Shown here piece after piece: positions 57,288 through 64,000 of a DNA stretch of 64,000 nt. The DNA is from Symsagittifera roscoffensis. Taxonomy: Eukaryota > Xenacoelomorpha > Acoela > Convolutidae. The stretch lies in assembly GCF_963678635.1 (NCBI RefSeq), contig NC_087062.1, forward strand, positions 60,431,584 through 60,495,583. The letters run 5' to 3'. Under the pieces are notes generated by a model. The model saw nothing but the letters and a program-made list of their open reading frames with translations, made no database searches and had not been told where the DNA came from. The number at the start of each line of letters is the position of its first letter. Within the stretch, counting starts at the first letter, position 1. Both the position numbers and the translations under genes were made by a program.

Positions 57288-57310
57288 CCATCAACAACAA
57301 CAACAACAAC
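57288..57310 (+). repeat. (CAA)n tail of the LINE
   Basis: Seven or so CAA/CAAC units replace a poly-A tail at the 3' end, a pattern found in several LINE clades that end in short tandem repeats. The proposed target duplication starts at its last unit. Confidence 0.8.
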
Positions 57311-57321
57311 CGTTCTTCTAG

Positions 57322-60200
57322 CAGACCGAACTTTAAGAAGTCCCCCCCCCTCTCCAACCTCGAATAAGCATCAATTTTATGATGTAATGAGTGAGTTTAC
57401 AAGGTTAAATATGAAGACTAAACATGATTGCCATGGCGTAATTACTCCGCGTGGCAATTTTCATAACAATCGACAATGTGAATGGGAAAAATTTTAAGTT
57501 GTGAAAATCGGCAGATGAAGAAGTTATAAAAATTGGCAGATGAGGGAAAAAGGAAAAAGAGCCGTAATGGCCGCTTGCTTCGCTCCGCTGCACTAAATTA
57601 CCCCTGTCTGTTTTTTGGATAAATTTTGTTGGCAAACTCTGAAATTAATAAGAAAATTTCAACCCAAGATGAGGATTCTTTACTCCCGTCAATCAATTAG
57701 GCGTCAGCTGTTTTAAATTGGTAAAAAAACCCAGTTTTCTCTTATGCTGAAAAATTAGTCAGGCAAGAAATCGATTCCGGTGGAAAAAATCAACGGAAGT
57801 CAAATCGAGAATAAGTTTTGTTCAAGTTAAATGAGTTAACTTAATGAAAAGTGTGCTTTTTTCCCTTCCCCGTCTGTGACTTTCTACTTTAAATTTTTGA
57901 CGCACAATGTCCGATTGGAAAAAAGTGTCGACTTATACAGTATTAGCAAAAATATAAAAATAGGTAAATAAGCAGACAAGTTTTGCAGTTTTGTATGCGG
58001 CAATTTAAGTCAAACAAGCGCTATTCTACAAATTCCCGGCAGTTTTAGGCAACTTTGCTCGTCGCGAAGTTATGCAAATATACGCTAACGGCAATTGTTG
58101 ACAAATATTTCAAAACAAGACTTATATCTTTTTTGAATCAATCAAATTTGGAGACAAGGATATATCCCTTTCCTTCATATCAGTGTGTTTTTTAAAACGT
58201 GGTGCGGCTCGAGATCTATACAAACGTGTAAAAAACTGCTTTTGACATAATCGGCATAATTTTTCTGCAAAAGTTGAATACCAAGCAAAAAAAATTAAAC
58301 AACTTTTTTGTTTTTAATTTTTTGCACAATAATTTGAAATTTTTTTAAGTAAAAATTTCTATCCAAGAAAACACTAAACCAAACATCCAAGATAAGTTTT
58401 TTATATAGTAAAGATAAAATAAATTTTCTTGCAACTATCGTTACTCAACGCTTTACTGGTCAAAATTGTACAAAAAATCAAAAAATTTAAACTAGTCTTT
58501 CTTGACAGTGGGAAAAATTTTTCATGTCATTCGAATCACGACTGAAAAAGCTTTATTTTGATAATCACTCAAACCATTCAGATGATTTTTTGGTGGTACC
58601 TGAGTTTGCGTGGAAAACAAAAAAAATTTAAAAAAAATACACACGAAACCAATGTTCCTCCCATTTTCAATGGTCGGAGCGATTATCAAATCTGTCGCTG
58701 GTCATTAACTAGAATGAAATGGAGGTTGTCTATTTACAGACTTCACACCTAACAAGTGGCATACAATTAAAAGTTCTCCTAATTTTACAATTTGTTTGCG
58801 TTTATGATGGATGGCTATGCATAAGGTCAATTTCAATATATAGCTGTAATTTTAATTTTTACTTATATTTATAATAAACATCACCCTACGATAGTTACTT
58901 TTAATCTAGAGGTCTTGCGTAGAAACTTACACTATTTTCGCAAATAAAATTTTCTTGGAAACCGAATTGCATATGTATTATGCATATCAAGAACTCATGA
59001 AAAATAAGATGATTTCTCATACGGAATTGCACTTATCAAGCTGTTCATAAGATTCAAATTTCACATGCTGTTAATGTGACACCGTTGACAAAAATGCATC
59101 AGCAAAAACTTCTTCTCTACCTGGAATGTATTGATTTGGAAGGATACTTCATGACTGATTTCGATAGGGCGATACTTCATGACTGATTTCGGAAAATTTG
59201 CACCAACTCAATTGGAAAAATACTGATTCTTGTTTCTGCATGGTAATTTTCTAATGAATTGAAATTTAGAGAACTCAAGGCTTCTTTTTTTAAATTGAGA
59301 ATCTGTTTTCCGACTACTGAAAATGGGAAAGATTTTTGTAGTCGGGTGTGTTTTAGTTTTTTTTCTTTTTTTGTTTTTTTTACTGTCGTGCGTTTACTGT
59401 GACTGACGGGTGTTTAAAATTACTTTTCTTACTATGACTGATTATTTCAGGTCTTTTCATCACGCAGAAAAAAAATACGCTTATGTGAAAACACTGTTTT
59501 CATATTTTTTATGGTCGGAACATTCTGTGCTACTTGCACAGAAACCGGCTGTCCTTGTTTTTTTCTCTTTGTTTTCCACGCAAAATTAAGTATCACAAAT
59601 CACAACCGGAATGAGTTGGGTGATATATCAAATTCAAGCTTTTTCTGTTGTGATTAAAACAAGTTGTGAAATAATTTTGTCAGTGTTGAGAAAAACCGAT
59701 ATTTGGTCTCATTTTTTAGCCAATAAGGTGAGCGTGCAAGGCCTGCAAAAGCTTAAATATAAATTTTTAAGCCGTGAAAATTTAGTTTTACTCAAGTAAA
59801 GTTAGTTTTGGAGTTTTATAGCGCCTTTTTTCTTTTCAAAAATTTTAAAAACTCATGAAGTTTCTGCAAAAATGATAGAAAAAAAATTAGATTTTTTTTT
59901 GTGTTTTTGTCGTTTTTTCTTTTTCATTTTTCTATTACAATCTTTGCTCAAATTTTTTTCAAATGTGACTGGACTGTCAAATATGACATTATATGTTTTT
60001 GTTTTACAAAAACCAACACTAATTTGAAAAAAAAACTTGAAAAAATTTTCTAAGTATTTTTTTCTGTGAGTATGGTCGGAACATTCTGTGCTGCTTGCGC
60101 ATCAATCGGTGATCTTTGTTATTTTTAAAGACAGTGTATTCGTTGTTGGTATCTCTAATTAGCTAAATTTAAAAATCACCCTATTGCAAAAAGGAAGAAG
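57322..60200. other. AT-rich stretch with dispersed repeats, no recognised gene
   Basis: 57360-57500 resembles 22900-23050. 58590-58675 is an inverted relative of 13236-13315, and 59577-59830 a direct relative of 13296-13560. ATGGTCGGAACATTCTGTGC occurs at about 59511 and again at about 60072. Open frames here are short and without domain features. Confidence 0.45.
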
Positions 60201-60617
60201 GCTCTTTGTCTTATCCTTCGCCTTCTACTAAATTTTTTATTCTGGAACTTAATTTAATTCACAATTTTATTCATGTATTGCTCAAAAAAAAGTTTTGGTT
60301 GTTATATGTAACACTAAAAAAATTACTCGTTACACCAATGAACATAGAAAAAATCGTTGTGCCACTAGTGCATATAGCTGCAAAGGCATCAAGAGAGAAC
60401 AAAACAAATCAGTACATCAATGCGAACTTGCTTAGCCTGAAAATGGTTTTTCTAACGCTGAGCTAAGAAAAAACCATGTGCTAACAGTTTGTTAAGTAGC
60501 AAGCAATGATTACAGAATTCCTAAAATACGAGATAGAACACGGTTATATACTAGTAATGTGTTGCGATGAATTCCAAAGTGTTCTAAATTTGCTGCTTCT
60601 TTTCTATTGCTCCACAG

Positions 60618-61037
60618 GAATTGAATTCAAAGGTGGCTTTTCTTTTTCAATTGGATCTTACAAGGAGAGGACCCTGGCCAAATCTCTTTCTGTGGCCTCT
60701 ATTCGAACTAGGTTCGTTGACCACCCTTGTCATGGATGTCTCTGTTTTCTACCTCCGAGTGCCTATGACAATCGAGGATGGGACAAAGTCACAAGGAACG
60801 GCGCTTTTCCAGTTTTTGCCCTATTTTTTCAAAAACCAGCTGCCTCTAATATTTTTACATTTCTCAAGAGCAAAAAATGAGTTAACGAGCAATTTAATTT
60901 GTACTTCATATAGTTTTTTAGTGGGCAAATGGAAAAAAACTACAGGAAGTCGTTGGTTATGTTCAATTTTCCAATTACAAAAGAGAGCAAATACCCGCTC
61001 AACTTCACTGAAAGCGGATGTTTCTTCTCTCCACAAG
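60618..61037 (+). CDS. Possible internal exon of an unrecognised gene
   Basis: The acceptor CTCCACAG at about 60611-60618 is preceded by a pyrimidine-rich stretch, and a frame stays open from 60621 to 61037, where CACAAG meets GTAC (donor-like). The translation has a hydrophobic middle (LFQFLPYFF..LPLIFLHF), so a membrane segment is possible. A second frame is also open through most of the region, so coding status is uncertain. A phase-0 join to the acceptor at 61329 would hit a stop, so the two proposed exons do not join directly. Confidence 0.25.
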
Positions 61038-61329
61038 GTACAAAACTCAATTCAGTATAATCATACGGATTTGACGATGTTCTTTGAAAAATCGGCAAGT
61101 TTGCGAGAAACGAAGACAATTTTTAATATATGGTTCAAGAATAAAAAATAAGTTGAAACTTATCTTCAGTGCCAATATATGTCAATTTATGATAAACTGC
61201 CAGCGAACAAAATGTTTTACAGTTCCTCCGAAAAAATGTGAAAAATATAGCTGCGAGTTTAAATTTTTTCAAAAACATTTTGGGCCGAATTTCGTGCATT
61301 TTTTTCATTGTACTGGTATTTTGTTGTAG

Positions 61330-61709
61330 AAGAGTACATAGGCAATGAGACGGCTTGTACGTCTTTCAAAAGCGCAGTTTGGGACAACAAGCCATTCTTT
61401 CGTTGCTGTGATGACCTATGTCACAGAATCGAATGTCTGACTGAGAAACGGATCAAGTTCAACCTTGATTCGCCTCAACAAAATCAGTTCACACGATCAG
61501 ATGATTTGAGTATGAGCAAGGAAGAGGCTTGTATGATAACAGATAAGGATCTGGAACTTTGCAAATGCCAACTTCGAAGCCAGGGGTTTATGCCAGAGAA
61601 GCAATGTCTTCTGACAGACTTTGATAATCGGCTCGAGAAACACGACAACTCGACTATCGATTTCTCATGTTTAGTTAACCATGTTTTCCACTGTCGAAAA
61701 ATTGAATAG
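61330..61709 (+). CDS. Possible terminal exon, cysteine-rich protein, unrecognised
   Basis: Preceded by a T-rich tract ending TTGTTGTAG at 61329. The frame from 61332 gives 125 residues with 11 cysteines (for example FFRCCDDLCHRIEC and ELCKCQL), a composition typical of secreted disulphide-rich domains, then a stop followed by AT-rich sequence. It needs a phase-1 upstream exon. More protein-like than other frames in this part, but I do not recognise the family. Confidence 0.4.
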
Positions 61710-62235
61710 ATTATTTATTGAAAAATAACATTGAAAGCTTTAATTGAGACTGAACATCACCTGAACGTCTGCAGGTGCAAGAGTTTGTGGTAAATCATGC
61801 TTTTGTCTTATTTTTGATTGCTTGAAACTATTAACTGCCAAAAAAATTTTGGTAGGTTTGGAGGAAAGCGTTGTCTGGGCAGATATTTTTTCCAAAACCA
61901 AAATATTATTTTTGTTCTGTTTTTTCAAACATTCTCCGGCAATGCGGAATTTTTTGGCAGAATATGGTCATTATAATTTGATAAAGAACAGAAACTCAAA
62001 CAGATCGGCATGAAAAAAATCGACAAAATGTTCAATTTTTTTCCAAGCCTGGCAATACATCAAGAAACTCTAATGTCGCTTGCTGCAAATGCCGATAGGC
62101 TAGCATCAGTCAGTTGATTATTTGGTTTTCTCGAGTTTGATTATTGCTTCTATTCGATTAGCTGTTTTTATCACATTTTTAACTATAAAATTAAAGCGCA
62201 ACGAATGAAATGTGAATAACACCCCGCACCGGAGT
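61710..62235. other. No recognised feature
   Basis: AT-rich sequence with short chance frames on both strands. Confidence 0.4.
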
Positions 62236-62239
62236 TCCA

Positions 62240-62475
62240 TGGATAATAATCGATTATATTGGATTTTTGTTGACAATCTCAATAAAACTACAAAAATAAT
62301 CGGTTACTATCGGTTAAAAATGGATTATAATGATACTATTTCTCTAAGCAATATAATCCCAATATAATCGATTATAATGGATTATAATCGATTATTTTTG
62401 AAAGAGAATAAAATTTGTTTTTAAAGCAAAATAATCCATTTTTATTCGATTATAATCGATTATAATTGATTATAA
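62240..62475. repeat. Cluster of ATAATCGATTAT palindromes
   Basis: Variants of GATTATAATCGATTATAAT occur at least six times in about 235 bp, including perfect TAATCGATTA dyads near 62247, 62377, 62391 and 62447-62460. The block can fold into many alternative hairpins. Confidence 0.8.
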
Positions 62476-62713
62476 TTGCGAATTTCTTCTTTTAAATTTT
62501 CAGGAAAACTGTTACCAATGTCAGGTGCTTAGTATGGAATAAATTAAATTCAATATATATTTTCAAAATTTTTTTTGACAAGTTTTTTTTTCAAATTTTC
62601 GAAAAAAAACTTTTGAAATTGTGCGACCTCAAATTGACTTTTAAACGCAAATAGACCCAAACATGACAAAATATGACTAATAATCCTTCGTAATTTTATA
62701 TTATTTCAACCTG

Positions 62714-62815
62714 CCCTGGAACGTTTATATTACCCAGACCTGGAACGTTTATATTACCCAGACCTGGAACGTTTATATTATACCCAGAACTTTACCCTGG
62801 AACGTTAATCAAAAA
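62714..62815 (+). repeat. 24-bp tandem repeat, three to four copies
   Basis: CTGGAACGTTTATATTACCC starts at 62716, 62740 and 62764 (24-bp steps), then a fourth, longer and diverged copy ends at about 62812. Confidence 0.9.
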
Positions 62816-62830
62816 ATTATTACTAGAATT

Positions 62831-63000
62831 TTTCGGTCGGGGCTGGCAGCTATTATGGTGAATGGTTTTCCCAAACAAAAAAGACTTGTTAAATTCATAA
62901 GATTTGAATTCTACTTTACTGGGGGGATTGAATTATGCATTTAAAAAGTCTTTTTTGTTTGTTGAAACCATTTACCATTTTTTCTACTTATCCCGACCAA
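62831..63000. repeat. Long hairpin: ~70-bp inverted repeat with 32-bp loop
   Basis: The left arm 62831-62900 (contains AAACAAAAAAGACTT) and the right arm 62933-63000 (contains AAGTCTTTTTTGTTTG) are inverse copies with scattered mismatches; the outer ends pair as GGTCGGG and CCCGACC. Could be a small foldback transposon or encode a hairpin RNA. Confidence 0.75.
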
Positions 63001-63210
63001 TATGTTTTCAGCTGCATACCAAATTGTAGAGCGGAATTTTCTAAATCTAATGGGATATGAAAAAATTTTTGAAACGGAAAATTCCGCTAGATTCCGGAGA
63101 TTCAAAATATTTTAAAAAAAAATTTTCAGTATGAAATTGCAAAGAAATTAATAATTGAATTGGGGAACTTTTAAATGGAGCTCCTTACAACAATATAAAG
63201 TCATTATTTC

Positions 63211-63398
63211 CTGTGCAACCCCACGGCATGATTGTTTCCCCCCACGGCATAATTGGTTTCCCCCCCCCCCCCCCCCACCCACGAGTAGGAGAGCAACCCC
63301 TGTGCAACCCCACGGCATGATTGTTTCCCCCCACGGCATGATTGTTTCCCCCCACGGCATGATTGGTTTACCCCCCCCCCACCCACGAGTAGGAGAGG
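63211..63398 (+). repeat. 89-bp duplication containing 21-bp repeats and poly-C runs
   Basis: CACGGCATGATTG occurs at 63222, 63243 (with one change), 63311, 63332 and 63353 in 21-bp steps. The block from CTGTGCAACC to CACGAGTAGGAGAG is present twice (from 63211 and from 63300). A run of 17 C lies at 63260-63276 and a shorter one at about 63371-63380. Confidence 0.9.
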
Positions 63399-63404
63399 TC
63401 GTGA

Positions 63405-63520
63405 GCTCAGTGGGCGTCGGGTAAGAAAGGCAGTGACCTCAGGGGGTGTCGGGTAAGAGAGGCAGTGACCTCAGTGGGGGTCGGGTAAGAGAGGCAGTGA
63501 CCTCAGTGGGCGTCGGGTAC
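63405..63520 (+). repeat. 32-bp minisatellite, G-rich, about four copies
   Basis: GTAAGA(A/G)AGGCAGTGACCTC starts at 63421, 63453 and 63485, 32 bp apart, with partial copies on both sides; each has a GTGGG(G/C)GTCGGG core. Confidence 0.9.
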
Positions 63521-63567
63521 GTCATTCTGTGTAGTGTTTTTCTAAGTTCAGGTATTTCCAATTTCAG

Positions 63568-63793
63568 ATATCGGTTGAAATTTGCATATCAAGAAAAATA
63601 AAAGGAGCAAAACAATTTCCGAAAAAGTAAGAGTTAAAAAAACATTTGAAGGTGAGTTTGCTTATTTTCTTTTGAAATTATGGATAATTATTTTTGTCTC
63701 TGTAATTTACATTTTCTTCAGGAAAACAACAATCGAGTTGGAATTAGATATTAACACGAGGTCCAACAAAAATTTCGTCAAGATTTCGTCAAT
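63568..63793 (+). CDS. Possible two-exon gene fragment with a 95-bp intron
   Basis: Exon a 63568-63626 follows ATTTCAG and ends at a GTAAGA donor; exon b 63722-63793 follows TTTTCTTCAG and ends at a GTAAGT donor. Exon a leaves two bases and exon b supplies one, and the frame stays open across the join, giving about 43 residues rich in Lys, Ile and Asn (for example TTIELELDINTRSN). No family recognised; the gene would continue beyond the right edge or in the last 200 bp. Confidence 0.3.
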
Positions 63794-63832
63794 GTAAGTT
63801 TCCTTTAAATTTGTCCAGCTTCAAATGTGTCC

Positions 63833-63896
63833 GTTACTGTTCACTTTGTCCGATTGTCATGAAAGTTACTGTTCACTTTGTCCGATTGTCATGAAA
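63833..63896 (+). repeat. 32-bp direct duplication
   Basis: GTTACTGTTCACTTTGTCCG with its following bases occurs at 63833 and 63865 without visible difference. Confidence 0.9.
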
Positions 63897-64000
63897 TTAA
63901 ATTTGACATGCAGACTAACTAGGTTATGAGAAACATTTGGTCTCCATAATTAACCTTGTAAAACCACTCGTTAGACCATAAAATTCATGTTTGAATGAGG

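Larger units (their letters stand above)
53628..57309 (+). mobile_element. Young LINE with 2A motif, PHD finger, endonuclease and RT
   Basis: Layout: 2A motif, PHD finger, APE endonuclease, RT, C-terminal CCHC motif, then a (CAA)n tail. ACCGTTCTTCTAG occurs at 53615-53627 and again at 57309-57321, directly at the two ends, a good candidate for a 13-bp target-site duplication (its first bases overlap the CAA repeat). If so, the copy is 5'-truncated. Only one frame change is seen (near 55090-55115), so insertion was recent. The protein order and 2A point to the CR1/L2 part of the LINE tree. GC content and codon use differ clearly from the AT-rich surroundings. Confidence 0.85.

Noticed and set aside
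60506-60880. 124-residue ORF near 60.5 kb
   Set aside because: It starts before a probable acceptor and competes with another open frame over the same bases. Neither shows a domain, so I kept only the exon-like segment at low confidence.
62707-63520. CRISPR-like array of 24-, 21- and 32-bp repeats
   Set aside because: The repeats are contiguous without unique spacers and the genome is eukaryotic.

Overview
The window is animal nuclear DNA: AT-rich, with GT-AG introns and dense with transposable elements. Two host genes are recognisable by domain order: a homologue of the histone H4 transcription factor HINFP (C2H2 zinc fingers, four exons spread over 12219-24649) and an intronless homologue of the chromatin ATPase ATAD2/ATAD2B (AAA+ plus bromodomain, 47759-51907). 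HINFP-type proteins are metazoan. The retroelements fit an invertebrate, but the species cannot be named from the sequence alone.

Layout. 1-1325: no recognised gene. 1326-6590: a tandem array of a 1.23-kb monomer, each carrying a PHD-finger coding segment; the last monomer runs into a broken reverse-transcriptase gene (to about 7425). 7671-7826: a 39-bp minisatellite. 7983-11321 (minus): a LINE with ORF1 and an endonuclease-RT ORF2 broken by frameshifts and a stop. 12219-24649: the HINFP-like gene. Its large first intron holds a degenerate ~165-bp satellite, and a 3.6-kb tandem segmental duplication (16191-19555 and 19786-22931) has copied one internal coding exon, a tRNA-Val gene on the minus strand and a GTAC-rich inverted-repeat element. 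A 214-bp inverted-repeat element sits in only one of the two copies.

25318-42722: a 17-kb compound array of 1.1-kb short units and 2.2-kb long units. The long units contain a truncated FLYWCH/MULE transposase fragment on the minus strand and a tRNA-like module with Pol III-type boxes. The array ends in a 1.1-kb element with ~53-bp terminal inverted repeats. 43942-44246: a 152-bp direct duplication. 45780-47620 (minus): a decayed LINE. 47759-51907: ATAD2-like gene. 53628-57309: a young LINE encoding a canonical 2A (StopGo) motif, a PHD finger, an APE endonuclease and an RT with intact FADD; it has a candidate 13-bp target-site duplication and a (CAA)n 3' end. 57310-64000: mostly non-coding, with dispersed repeats, possible exons near 61330-61709 and 63568-63793, and several simple-sequence blocks.

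How it fits together: HINFP and ATAD2 are both nuclear chromatin and transcription factors, but nothing here shows that they are co-regulated. The main biological interest is the exon duplication in the HINFP-like gene: two 249-bp phase-0 exons that differ at one visible base, arranged so that splicing either one, but not both in series, keeps the split zinc finger intact.
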